The notes below the pieces were generated by a model, which saw nothing but the letters and a program-made list of their open reading frames with translations, had not been told where the DNA came from and searched no databases. The position numbers were made by a program, and so were the translations under genes. From positions 868,001-932,000 of the forward strand of contig NW_015622547.1 in NCBI RefSeq assembly GCF_000835495.1: a stretch of DNA of 64,000 bases. The letters run 5' to 3'. How positions within the stretch are numbered: position 1 is the first letter of the stretch; every line of letters begins with the position of its first letter. Source of the DNA: Cladophialophora immunda (lineage: Eukaryota > Ascomycota > Eurotiomycetes > Chaetothyriales > Herpotrichiellaceae). Of this stretch, positions 42,759 to 53,105 are shown in pieces.

Positions 42759-43826
42759 TCAATCGCTCTTCAGCATGCTCTCCACCAAATCACCGAGAGG
42801 GCCCCAGTAATCCTTACCCCCGCCCTTTTCAAGACCATGCTCGTCCACAAAGAGTACGAAATGCTTGAAGCTCGTATTCAGGTGCGGTTCCAGCCCGAGG
42901 TGCACGATCACTTGATAATGGTGACAATATATGTGTGCGTACACGCGGTAGAGGCGCTTGAAGAGTTGTCGGACAGTAGAGGGGAAATGTTTCGGGAAGG
43001 GGACGCCGATCCGGGAGGGGAAAGTGCTCTCGTTGTCGACATTGGACTGCACCCAGGTCATGAGATGTTCGATGTATTCCGGAGCGGGCATTTTAGTGGG
43101 TTTCGGGAAACCAGTTGCAGCGTCTTGCCAAAGATACTCGAACCTGCAAGCATCGTTAGCGGCCATCAAGGCGGGTGTGGGGTGTCAGGCGGCTCAAAGT
43201 TCGAAGTGGAAAGGGTCACCATACTCATCGGTGGCTTTCATCTCGGGGCACGACTGCGGTGAGCAGAACTCGGTGATGGATCCATAAAGCAAGTTGATCT
43301 GGTTGTAGAAATCGACCACTGCCAGACACCACGGGACTTGTCAGCGATTCCATTCCACGATTTCTCTCTCGGCCCTGTCTGAAAGGCATATGTGGTTACC
43401 GTTGACTGCCAGCCATTCGTTAAGATCTTCCCCCTCTGGCAACTTGACGGCCTTTCTCAAACTGCCACTTCCTAGCGTCGCCTCGGCGAATTGTCTCAGC
43501 TGATAGCTTGAGGTTCCCTTGTTGGCGCGTTGCGGTTTGAACTGGCCTCGGGTGCGGGCATTGCTAGATGGCGAAGAAGGGTCAATATTGTTCTGGGAAG
43601 GAGAGGAAAACAAGCCCAGACGCAGGAGTTGGACGGCGCGGGAGGGCGTGCTGGGCGAGGTATTGGCAGGATCAGGGCCCTCATTCTCGTCGTTCTTGTC
43701 ACACGAGGTGTAGGAGTTGATGGTAACACATGAAGAGGATTGTTTCAATGTCAAATGAGGGGAGAGGGGCTGCGGAGAGGGAGAGGAATTGAGAAATTCG
43801 TACATGGTGGTCAGGAAAGAAGCCAT
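42759..43826 (-). CDS. mob1: Mob1-type kinase activator
   Basis: Binding partner and activator of NDR/LATS (Dbf2/Sid2) kinases in mitotic exit and septation. Three exons (43826-43400, 43318-43225, 43143-42759) give 301 residues. The core, from about residue 105, is [91 protein letters not shown] and [18 protein letters not shown], ending [18 protein letters not shown]. The zinc ligands (C-P-x2-S-C-P and H-x4-H) are visible. An N-terminal extension of about 100 residues, rich in Ser, Pro and Asn, is longer than in animal Mob1 and resembles fungal Mob1. Confidence 0.93.
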
Positions 43827-44606
43827 GTGGAGGACAGTGGTGTCGTCTTCGATTGAGAGAGATTTCGCAAGTCAAATCTCTGCTGGAGGGACGTTTTCTG
43901 CCGCACATTCCAGGAGTCAGTGGTCAAAGTGTCCCAAGGATGTGAAGTTGTGTCGGGCGCCATACTCACGGTCGGTCAGTCAGTCGGGCGCCTGCCTTCC
44001 TTTGGTGAGAGCGCGACCAGGACAGACAAACGATGTTGCCTGCGCAGGACGGAATGGAGATAGAAAGGTTGCGTGGCAGGGTTGCTTGCACAGTTCAAAA
44101 TCGGTCTCAAATATCACGCCTGCGTTCATATCATCATGTCGAACATCCTCTTTTTGCGGAAGAAGACAGTCGGAGGTTGAATCCCTTGGCGGTAGGGTAG
44201 CCACAGCAACAGGTAGAACTTCGGCATATCAGCCTCGCCATCAATCAAACAGCCACCAGCATCACAGGTATACGGGGACGAACAAATATCCAAAATGCAC
44301 GCGCAGGAATGCTGGATTGAATAATAAGTGCCATTGTTTTGTTTGGCAATTGGCCGGAAGAAGTCTCGTCGCCTTCGAATATTCTACCTAAGATTGGCCC
44401 CGGCTTTGGCTTTGCACGAAGCCTGAGGGTGCAGATCCCTTTCCCGCAACGCAGTTCCTGGTACATAGTACCGTCGGCAGCCCCAAGTCCGTCCACATAC
44501 ACCTCGCATATGACATACACCTTGGTGAAACAGACATACAGCACAAAAATGTCACACAGTACCGCAAGTTCGCTAAATACCAAACCTAAACCCACCCACC
44601 TGTCGC
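43827..44606. other. Intergenic
   Basis: Upstream region of mob1 and 3' flank of the malic-enzyme gene. A 200-codon plus-strand frame across it has no recognisable motif. Confidence 0.55.
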
Positions 44607-46472
44607 TCACAGCTTCGGCGAGGTCATGAAATCTTGGACGAGGCCGCGGACTTCATCCTCCAGCTCTTGAGTCTCCTTGTGGGGATCGTACATCTTCTCC
44701 TTGATCCATGCTTCCAACTGGCTGTCGCTCATATCGCGCAGATGGTGCAGGCGGTCCACATTGTCTTTCTGCGCCGCCCGGATGACGTACAGCGCGACAC
44801 GAGCACTCACATCCCGAATGCGTGAAATTGAAGGGTACATCAGGGCCTTCTCTTTCTCCTCCTCGGTGATCATGGTCGGCAAGGCTTCGCCAGAAGCATA
44901 GATCATGTTGGACGTGACTTGGACGGCCTTGGACAGGATGGTCCCGAGGCCAATGCCGGGGAACACATACATGTTGTTTCCCTGACCGCCATGATACATC
45001 TTGCCTTTGTGCATGACGGGATGGAAAGGAGAGCCGGAAGCAAACAGCGCTCGGCCGTCGGTGTGGGTGATTGCCTCCTCAAAAGTGCATTCCGACTTGG
45101 AAGACGGGTTTGACAGTGGGAAGATGATCGGCCTCTCGTTCCACTTGGCCATCTTCTGCAGGATCTCAGGAGTGAATGCGCCTCCGATCGTGCTGAGACC
45201 CATGATGATGGTGGGCTTAACATATTCGAGAACGTCATCCAAGGTCTTGAACTGCTGGCCGTTGTTGTCCGTTCGTGAGAAGTAGATCTTGTGTTCAGCG
45301 AGCTTGTCACCTCGGTCTTGCGTCACGAGGCCTTTGCTGTCGACAAGCCAGAAACAGGATTTGGCCTCGTCCTCGGTCAGTCCTTCGTGCATGAAGTAGT
45401 CCACGATCTGCTTGGCGACGCCAACGCCGGCTGAGCCTGAGCCCAAGAAGACCGCACGGTGATCTTTGGGCGAAACGCCAGACTCCTTGATGGCACCGAT
45501 CATGCCTCCCATGATGACAGCGCCAGTACCTTGGATGTCGTCGTTGAACATGGCGTAGTCCTGGCGGTAGCGCTCGAGAGAGGGGAACGGGTTCTTCCAG
45601 TCTTCAAACTGGATGACGATATCGGGCCAACGCTCTTTCAGCGCCGCCATCAGCTCATCGAGGAACTCCTGCTCCTCCTCGGGCGTGACCTTGCCTCTCC
45701 GGCTGCCCATGTACAACGGATCTTCCTGCAGTTCCTTGTTGCTGGTGCCCAGGTCGACGGTCAAGGGTAGAGTGCCCTCCGGTCTGATACCTGCACAGCC
45801 AGTGTACAAAGCAAGCTTTCCAATCGGAATGCCCATGCCACCCACTCCCAAGTCACCCAGGCCGAGGATGCGGGAACCGTCAGTGATGACGGTGATCTCC
45901 ACGTTGGATTGAGGCCAATTTTGGATGATAGCCGAAAGATGGCCTCGATCCTCGAAGCTGAGATACATGCCCTCGGCTTGTTGATAGATTTGTGACCATT
46001 TTTGACAGGCTTCTCCAACGGTGGGAGTGTAGACCAAAGGAGTCAACTCGGTGAAGTGGTCGGTCAACAAGCGGTAGAACAAATGGACATTGTTGTGCCT
46101 GATGGTGCTCAGGTAGAGAAACCTCTCAAGATCTGTGGGCTTCAGAGCCAACTGTGCCAAACATCTCTTCTTCTGGATTTCGTAACTCTCTGCTCGAGGA
46201 GGAGTGAGGCCGTACGTCTGGAGGTACTTCCGCACGGGGACCGACAGAGAGGTGTCAAAGTGAGCCGCCCGATTGGGGACGTGAGCGGTTGCGTGAGTGT
46301 ACTTGGGTCGATGGGTATGGGCAGTCTGGGGATTGGTGACTGATGTCAGATTACCAACCGTTTGGGCGACAGGTGCCTCGAGGGGCGCGGAGGTGGACAT
46401 GGTTGCAGAGTGGACGAGGTTGAAGAGGTTTTTTGGCCTCGACTTTGGATATCTTGAGATGTTGGAGAGCAT
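44607..46472 (-). CDS. NAD(P)-dependent malic enzyme
   Basis: Oxidative decarboxylation of malate to pyruvate. Intronless, 621 residues from the ATG at 46472 or 597 from the in-frame ATG at 46400. Signatures: CLAQLALKPTDLERFLYLS, LVYTPTVGEACQKWS, ITDGSRILGLGDLGVGGMGI (N-terminal catalytic Tyr and Lys regions), FNDDIQGTGAVIMGGM (metal-binding Asp-Asp), FLGSGSAGVGVAKQI (dinucleotide-binding GxGxxG-like) and RPIIFPLSNPSSKSEC. The upstream start adds MLSNISRYPKSRPKNLFNLV, a basic, Ser-rich presequence typical of mitochondrial import; the downstream start removes it. Both forms could be made. The family is either mitochondrial NAD-type (Mae1-like) or cytosolic NADP-type, and cofactor choice cannot be read safely. 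Confidence 0.93.
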   Translation of the reverse strand: MLSNISRYPKSRPKNLFNLVHSATMSTSAPLEAPVAQTVGNLTSVTNPQTAHTHRPKYTHATAHVPNRAAHFDTSLSVPVRKYLQTYGLTPPRAESYEIQKKRCLAQLALKPTDLERFLYLSTIRHNNVHLFYRLLTDHFTELTPLVYTPTVGEACQKWSQIYQQAEGMYLSFEDRGHLSAIIQNWPQSNVEITVITDGSRILGLGDLGVGGMGIPIGKLALYTGCAGIRPEGTLPLTVDLGTSNKELQEDPLYMGSRRGKVTPEEEQEFLDELMAALKERWPDIVIQFEDWKNPFPSLERYRQDYAMFNDDIQGTGAVIMGGMIGAIKESGVSPKDHRAVFLGSGSAGVGVAKQIVDYFMHEGLTEDEAKSCFWLVDSKGLVTQDRGDKLAEHKIYFSRTDNNGQQFKTLDDVLEYVKPTIIMGLSTIGGAFTPEILQKMAKWNERPIIFPLSNPSSKSECTFEEAITHTDGRALFASGSPFHPVMHKGKMYHGGQGNNMYVFPGIGLGTILSKAVQVTSNMIYASGEALPTMITEEEKEKALMYPSISRIRDVSARVALYVIRAAQKDNVDRLHHLRDMSDSQLEAWIKEKMYDPHKETQELEDEVRGLVQDFMTSPKL

Positions 46473-48486
46473 TCGGAGGGCACAGAAGGAGATGCAACAC
46501 TTTATCAATGGTCTGCAGTGTACAGACTCGACTCCGAAGTGACACTCGGGCCGGCACCAACACGCTGGGCTGAGGGTAGCTTGGGAAACGACTCGACGGG
46601 TTCCAAGTGGATTCGGAAGAGGTACGAGGATGAGTAACGGGACTTATCTCCCACGAGGCCAAACATATAGGGACTGTGTCAGCTCATGGGATAAACCGGG
46701 TGGAAAAAGGATTAAACAAAGACAATGCGGCGGCCAGGGCGAAATAGTCACACCGGACTAGTCACGGATGGCGTATCATCAACGTTTTAACGAGCACAAT
46801 TGACGGTGGGGAAATGGGTGAAAAGGGAAGGAACGGATATGAGACGGCAATCAGCCGTGCGACTACTGGTGCGGTGAGAGAGCCATGTCCAGTCTGTGAG
46901 GCGGTCAACCTGGTGAGCCAGAAGTTGTTGAACTGAAAACTCAACTTTTTTTTTTGTGTTTTTTTGGAGGAATCGGAGCACGGATGAATCATAAACAGCC
47001 GGGCAGCCAATCCAAGGGCGCAGTTTTCGGAGTGAGAAAGAGTTGAATGACTCCAAAGGCGCGGACGGGCTGCTGAAAGGGGCAACGAGCTCTAAAATTC
47101 TAGGGGCACCAGGGGTGCATTAGGCACCCTGGGAGCAGCCGGCGCGCCCCTATCAGGACTCGTGGACTCTGGGGCTTCCGGCTGGCGTCCGCCATCCCCA
47201 GTGTTTCCAGGGGGGCTAGTCAGTTAAACATCCCCAATTGGACCCTGACGGACCTGTGAGCTTGATCTCGGCCTCCAGAGACTGTCCTCGCGGCGACCGA
47301 CTGCGGAAGCAGCTGAGGGGGGAATACGATGGTGTCAGCGACTCAGCGGACAAACCATGGGGCCGAGATTACTGTGTGTCTCAACTACCAGGGTTCGTCC
47401 CAATTCAGTTCAATGTCGGCCGTTACCACCGTGATGTTTGTTATCTTCTGCGTGCTGTGAAGCTTGTCCACGCCAGAGCGGTGTCGGATATGCTGTAGAA
47501 CCTTTCCGTCCGCTGCAGCTAGCAATAGTTCGTCCCAGAGTCCATGGTTGGCAGATCTGTGGCCAATGGTCAATGCCTATCAACAATGTCGGACTATCAG
47601 AGGGCCGTAATCTATTTCCAGATCCGGGACCACAAGGCTGTTGCACGCGGTCTGGAGTCATCGGTGAGCATGGCGGTCTGTGAAGTTTCCGACTTCTCAT
47701 CGTCGCTTGACCCTGTGACCCATTTAGTGCGCTCCGACCTTCCCCAGACTCAAAAGTGCAATGTAGACCAAATCATAGATATTCGTGGGCTGGCCGCTTA
47801 TGCAGGAGGTGCAGGGAAATGCGGAGAGAAATACGAGCATTCGGAAAGTCCTGTGCTTGACGGGGCCTGGCCCCAAATCAAATAACCCGAGATGCAGCTC
47901 ACCCTCTTCACCGAGCCCGAATGGCGAGGAATTGTCGCCTCAACTCGAGACGAGCCCTTCCTCCGCGCCCTGTCCGCAACTGGGTGGCGGGCCCAGCGAG
48001 GGGAAAATAGAGCTCTGGTCGTCGATGGGTGGCTGTGGGCTGTTCTGGAGCTGGGAGCTGGGAGCTGGGAGCTGGGAGCTGCGAACAAGCGCATGGGCAT
48101 GTACTGACAGACACTCTGACATCACCTCGACACTGAGCTCTTTTAATCCTATTCCATCTCGAACCCTTTTACTTTGTCCCCTTCATACCCAAGTGTAGGG
48201 CTGATGCGCCTCGATGTGCCAGCCCAGCGATTGGTGGGAAGTCGGTACAGCTTTCCGGAGAGCCTTGGCAGGCGAACGATGACGATGGAGCTGCAGGCTG
48301 CAACTCCGCAGTCTGAGACTTGAACCTCAACTCACTGTTGCGTTTGCATTGTGCAAGCTGTTCCAAGGCAGATGGATGCCTCCCAATTTGTCTCCCATCC
48401 TCACACGGCTCCTCCCTCTCTGCTACGCTGAGTGACCGAGCCTTCAGCCACGATCGCGTCTCCCCCGTCTTCAGATCGCGGCTATC
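46473..48486. other. Gene-poor 2 kb region
   Basis: Promoter of the malic-enzyme gene and, further on, the promoter of the HAM1-like gene. Poly-T runs lie at about 46946-46967. A hairpin-prone palindromic word of the type CAGGGGTGC/GGCACCCTG lies near 47111-47130. No gene supported between. Confidence 0.5.
48048..48082. repeat. 7-bp tandem repeat (GAGCTGG)
   Basis: Four exact GAGCTGG units followed by GAGCTGC, in intergenic DNA about 400 bases before the HAM1-like start. Confidence 0.85.
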
Positions 48487-50718
48487 ATGTCCTTCCTCGC
48501 CCGATGCTGTGGCTTTGGCCGCAAACGAGGGGAAGACACTGATCCGTTACTCCCTCGCTATGAAGATGACACGACTCGCCAGCGAGCTCTCCACCAGAAG
48601 CTGCACACTTACCAGATGCTGAGAGCGCTCTCCAAAGGTTACATGCCCTCCACCGAGCAAACCATCGTCAACCTGCGCACCCTCCTCGCGGCGGACATCC
48701 TCAATCCAAACAACAAGGAGTTGAGCGACTCAGGCCGAGCACTCATCCGGAATTGTCGAACTTGGATCAAGCTGTTCATTGAGATCTTGAAGAACAAGAA
48801 TGACCAAGACCAGATTCAGGACTTCATTTGGTACACAACAAAGTCTCGGATATCGCTGGATGTTGACGACATTTCACATTCGGCTTCCAAAGTCAAAGCC
48901 AGGGCAGATGCTCGTGCTGCTTATGAGTGCTTTCGCACGGTCGGCAGCTTGCTCCTGACCAATGCCGATTTCAGACTGTTCGTCAATGATGTTGCTACAA
49001 TCGGAAGGGAGGTCCTGGCAGATACCGCGTTTTCCTTGTCCTCTGCAGCCGAGAAGGCCGGCAAACAACTCGAGCTCTCAGAGCAGGAACAACAGGCCGT
49101 GGCGAAACCAGGGGCTGATGAAGCCACCTTACCGTCCAAGCAAGACTTGGAGGAGAATGCGGAAGAGACGTCAAAGATGATCGGTTCGGAGATAGCAAAG
49201 GTCGGAAAGGATGCTGTCGAGAGCGCCAAGGAGAATTTTGGCGGCTCTCAGAAAGACACCCTGCTCTACCGTCTAAAGCAAGTAATCCTGAGGCTGAGGA
49301 CTCGGACCGATTATTATGACTCGGTGTCGACCATCTCGAAATTGATTCAACGGTACGCTGTGGCTTATTCTCGGATAGCAGATACCACTGTCGCTGCGGC
49401 ACAAGAAGACATCCACACCAATCCAGCTTTGGACCGTGCCGTGCACAATTTCTGGAGCTTTCTGAGCAGCTTCGGTGACCCCAACGCGTGGAAGCAGTTG
49501 GAGCAGGACTTCAACAAGGTCATGAGCCACGCCAAATCAGACCCTCAATTCGAGAACTTCATGGTCGAAGTGGGCAACGCGGTGCAACGAATGTTCACGG
49601 ATCCGGAGTTCTTTGACAATGTGGACCAAAAACTGGACGAGCTCAAAGACAAGTCGGCCAAGCTGGGCAACGAGTCCGAGTTCAGGACCGATTTCGACAA
49701 AATGCTGAGGCAAGCACAGGTCACCGTCACCTCTGTCATGGAAGACAAGGACGTCAACGGGCTGTTACTGGCCACGAAGCGGATTTATACCATTCTGACG
49801 CCGCCGAACAAGGTCACTAATCCTGACCTCATCGCCGACGCCATCCACATTTTCTTGCCTCTGCTCATCCGGAGCGTTCAATACATCCCCATCCCTCGGG
49901 TGGAGGTCAGTGTTCCGGAAATGGACCTCCTCCTCGAAAACCTGGTGCTAGAGCCCGGCCGAAACGTCAACTCGACCTCTTTTCTGCCCTACCGTCTCCT
50001 CGTCTCGACCAAGAACGACCTCGAGATCCGCAAGACGCACTCGAAAAAGACGGTCTCCAGCACCAAGTCCCTCGTCACTATCTCCATCAATGGACTCAGC
50101 GTCGCGGCTCAAGACCTAGGCTTTTGGATCCGCGGCCATGCTGGTCTCGTGCACTTTGCCGATGAGGGCATTGCCAGCTTCTACCTGGATGAGCGCGGCA
50201 TCGACGTCTCTCTGGACATGGAGATCGGTCACGAGAAGCTCGAACAAATTCTCACCCTGCGAGGCGTGAGAGTTCACATTCACAAGCTTGATTATGACCT
50301 CCGCCAGTCAAAGTTGTCCTGGCTAGGTTGGCTATTCAAACCGTTGCTAAAACACCTGGTCAGACGTTCTCTGGAAAAGGCGCTTGCCGAGAACATCGTC
50401 AAGGCCTTGCGCGCAGCGAACCGTGAGCTTGTGTTTGCCCGAGAACGACTGCGTGCCACTCGCATTGCCGATCCCCAAGACGTCGTCACGTTCTTGAAGG
50501 CCGTCATGGCGAGGTTGACGCCGGAAGAGGACCCAGACCTGTACACGAGGATCGGCGTGGACGCTCCGAAGCAGGGTGTTTTCAGAGGAGTGTATACACC
50601 TGGGAGTATCGTCAAATTATGGCACGAGGAGGCTCTGAGGGCAGAGGAGGCTGTACAGGACGGGGAAGAGAGGGGCGGTGGCTGGAGGAACGACATCTTT
50701 GATACGCCCGTTGTGTGA
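48487..50718 (+). CDS. HAM1-like protein (HAM1 N- and C-terminal domains)
   Basis: Intronless, 743 residues, starting MSFLARCCGFGRKRGEDTDPLLPRY. The N-terminal half, with the recognisable LHQKLHTYQMLRALSKGYMPSTEQ, fits the fungal HAM1_N family. Its helices continue through GRALIRNCRTWIKLFIEILKNKN and a series of coiled segments. The C-terminal part (RVEVSVPEMDLLLENLVLEPG, then ISINGLSVAAQDLGFWIRGHAG) resembles the HAM1_C / BPI-like lipid-binding fold. The N-terminal Cys-Cys pair (RCCGF) could be palmitoylated. Members are conserved in filamentous ascomycetes, where the biochemical role is unclear; lipid transfer or membrane binding is the likely class. Confidence 0.85.
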   Translation: MSFLARCCGFGRKRGEDTDPLLPRYEDDTTRQRALHQKLHTYQMLRALSKGYMPSTEQTIVNLRTLLAADILNPNNKELSDSGRALIRNCRTWIKLFIEILKNKNDQDQIQDFIWYTTKSRISLDVDDISHSASKVKARADARAAYECFRTVGSLLLTNADFRLFVNDVATIGREVLADTAFSLSSAAEKAGKQLELSEQEQQAVAKPGADEATLPSKQDLEENAEETSKMIGSEIAKVGKDAVESAKENFGGSQKDTLLYRLKQVILRLRTRTDYYDSVSTISKLIQRYAVAYSRIADTTVAAAQEDIHTNPALDRAVHNFWSFLSSFGDPNAWKQLEQDFNKVMSHAKSDPQFENFMVEVGNAVQRMFTDPEFFDNVDQKLDELKDKSAKLGNESEFRTDFDKMLRQAQVTVTSVMEDKDVNGLLLATKRIYTILTPPNKVTNPDLIADAIHIFLPLLIRSVQYIPIPRVEVSVPEMDLLLENLVLEPGRNVNSTSFLPYRLLVSTKNDLEIRKTHSKKTVSSTKSLVTISINGLSVAAQDLGFWIRGHAGLVHFADEGIASFYLDERGIDVSLDMEIGHEKLEQILTLRGVRVHIHKLDYDLRQSKLSWLGWLFKPLLKHLVRRSLEKALAENIVKALRAANRELVFARERLRATRIADPQDVVTFLKAVMARLTPEEDPDLYTRIGVDAPKQGVFRGVYTPGSIVKLWHEEALRAEEAVQDGEERGGGWRNDIFDTPVV

Positions 50719-51348
50719 GGCGTGGCTCGATCCCATGACGCGAGTGATGCCGTCGATGGGGCTTGAGTCTTGGACCTCTTGTCGTTAATGAAAGACTTCT
50801 CCTTGTGGTTTCCAGGATCGGAACGACGTCTGGGGAGGTATTTATATGCTAAGCAACGTATCTCAATCTGACCGTGTGGTGGCTCTCATTGTGTCATACA
50901 CTATAATGCAATATTACTACGAATTAATTCCACAATGTCTTGCATCAAGTGCATCGCTCACATAGCTGAAGGCTCTCTGAGGCGGCTGAAGCAAGCTACC
51001 TAAGTGCCCAGGTACGTGCGAGGCTGTGCTGCTTTATGTTCAGGTCCTGCTGGAGATTTGCTTGCCGCGCCCTAGCATGTCAAGAGTGTGTCCAGGTGGC
51101 AGCTATTGCCCAGGCCAAGCCTAACATGCCTCTTTAAGAGGCTCAAGTTGTGGGGGAACGGATGCTAATATTATTAAGACGCGGGAGGATCCTTTCGTAT
51201 ATTCACTAGCGCCTTGGCACTCTCTACATAGATAGAGAGCAGCCTCTCCCCTTCATAGAGGCCCTTACCTGGTTCAAGTTCATCTGTATCTCTGTCGCCG
51301 ATTGCGAGTGTCTACTTGACTTGGAACTGTTGGTATCATCGCAATAAA
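50719..51348. other. Intergenic with short palindromes
   Basis: 3' flank of the HAM1-like gene and the upstream side of an aminotransferase remnant. Short palindromes such as CCTCTTTAAGAGG (about 51131-51143) and CTCTCTA-CATAG-ATAGAGAG (about 51219-51239) occur. No gene seen. Confidence 0.5.
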
Positions 51349-52616
51349 ATGGCTGCTGTCAAAAAGTCTGGGAAATTATCCATTATTGAAATCCGCGACT
51401 CCTTCCAGCACAGCAGCAACAAATGCACTGTAGAAACTCGAACTTCGCTCAAGATCTATTGGGATATTGACCGGACTTGGGAATCCCCTCCACTACGACA
51501 ATCCATCTCAAGGTGGTCCGCTGAGTTCTACAAGCCTGCTGAGTCAATATCGGCGGAACGTATTACTATCTCAGGCGAAGCTTCACAAAACCTCGCACGT
51601 ATCTTGCAAATCTACACAGATCCTGTTTTCACGAGGACCTGCTTTCTAGTCGCCCTAGGGTACTTTCTCGCTTGCCGCATTTATGCGATTCAGGCTTCGA
51701 AGGCCGCTTGAAGGCCATCCCCTGAGGACGAAGAAGACATCGACTTGGAAGCTCATCACCGACGCGGCCTCGAAAAGAGTGAACGGAAGGCGTCCGAGGA
51801 GGGCAACACTACGCAGTGCTCACCTTCTCCAACTCGTCGAGAAAGACAATGAGCGTGAGCCAGCGTAAAGGACTGGCAAGCCTCGCGCGTAAGTTCGACG
51901 CCCTCATCATTACCGACGACGCATATGACTTGTTGACGTAGTCTATCACACCTGGAAACCCACTCGGTATCATCGAACGAACTCTACGCTCTCGGGTTGT
52001 CGAAGTGGACAGGGATCTCCATAACGGTCTCACCAGCACATTTGGCAACGCAATCTCGAACGGAAGCTTCAGCCAAACTGTCAGCCCCGGCTGTCGCACC
52101 GGATGGACAGGGGGCACGCTATCCATGGTACAGGGCATAAGTCAGTCCGGTGAGACCAAATCCGGTGGCGCGCCCTCGCAACTGACTGCTACATTCATCG
52201 ACAACATGTTGGAGACCCATGTCTTGCAGAACAAGATTCAGCATGACCTTCGGCCTGCGTATGCTCGGCGCTACTATAAGCCCATGGAGGCGATCGAGAC
52301 TCATCTGCCGCCTCTAGGTGTGAGAACCCATCAGGCCGAGGATGAGGTAGCTGGAGGTTATTTTGTGTGGCTCTAGCTGCCCGCGAGTCTGGCTTGTGAT
52401 GTCGATCATCTCTGTCAACGTGCGCGAGAGGAAGAGGCGGTCTCTGTCATCAGCGGTAGTAAACCCATTGCGGAAGAGGACGATACTGAGGGACAGGAAG
52501 CCTTCAGTCACAACATCAGGCTTTGCATCGCGTGGGAAGACGAAGATCTTCTACACGAAAGTGTTGCACGCCTCACAAGAATAATCAAAGGAGAGCTCAA
52601 CAGCGCTCACTCGTAG
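51349..52616 (+). pseudogene. Pseudogene of a class I/II PLP-dependent aminotransferase
   Basis: Family-like segments occur in order but in different frames: SISAERITISGEASQNLARILQ; then, after a break near 51680, GFEGRLKAIP; then EDEEDIDLEA in another frame; then YAVLTFSNSSRKTMSVSQRKG and LARKFDALIITDDAYDLL, followed by a stop. Next come SFSQTVSPGCRTGW and GISQSGETKSGGAPSQLTATF, a stop after GGYFVWL, and finally LPASLACDVDHLCQRAREEEAVS to LNSAHS with the terminal stop. These are the features of the Aro8-like aminotransferases of fungi. At least two frame breaks and two internal stops are visible. The PLP lysine is expected just after FS in the SFS...PGCRTGW motif, but the residue there is Gln, so the catalytic Schiff-base site is lost too. 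No introns are evident. Confidence 0.8.
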
Positions 52617-53105
52617 ACGGAGTTGCAGCAAACATGCATTGTCTTACTCTCCAATTCCGCAAAGTACTCAGGGAGCGCCCAGTGATCGCTCAGCAAGCAG
52701 CCAGGTCTGGGCCGAGGATGAGCAGAGGGTGAGCAGCGAGGCGAGCCGCTAATCATGACGGGACGAACCTGCTTATGTTTTTCGTTCGACACAAGCTTCT
52801 ATAAGCATCTCCCAGAGCAACTGCCCGAGCCTCCCTGAGCCTCCCACCCTCTCCGAGCTAAAACCAGCAAGCTTGATCTGGCTCCCTTCGCCTGACTGCC
52901 TAGGTATCTTTTTAGTGTGAGGGGTTCAACATGACGATGTTCCTGCATGCCGACTACCGTGTCGATGCCGAATTGCGGAGAAGGCGTCTGGAGTTTCTCC
53001 GGGGTAGATGGAGGTGGGTGGTATAAAGACTACAAGGAATGCTCAACCGGGGGGCCTCTTATGATTCCTCAAGTCCATGCGTGAAGGGTTGCAAGGAGGT
53101 TCAAC
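52617..53105. other. Intergenic
   Basis: Between the aminotransferase remnant and the GPI-anchored protein gene. Nothing recognisable. Confidence 0.6.

Noticed and set aside
51349..51711. 120-codon plus-strand frame as a stand-alone small protein
   Set aside because: Its C-terminal part matches the aminotransferase family and continues in other frames downstream, so it is the 5' part of a pseudogene.
51349..52616. Functional aminotransferase with introns explaining the frame changes
   Set aside because: No GT-AG pairs resolve the breaks, and the PLP lysine position is Gln.
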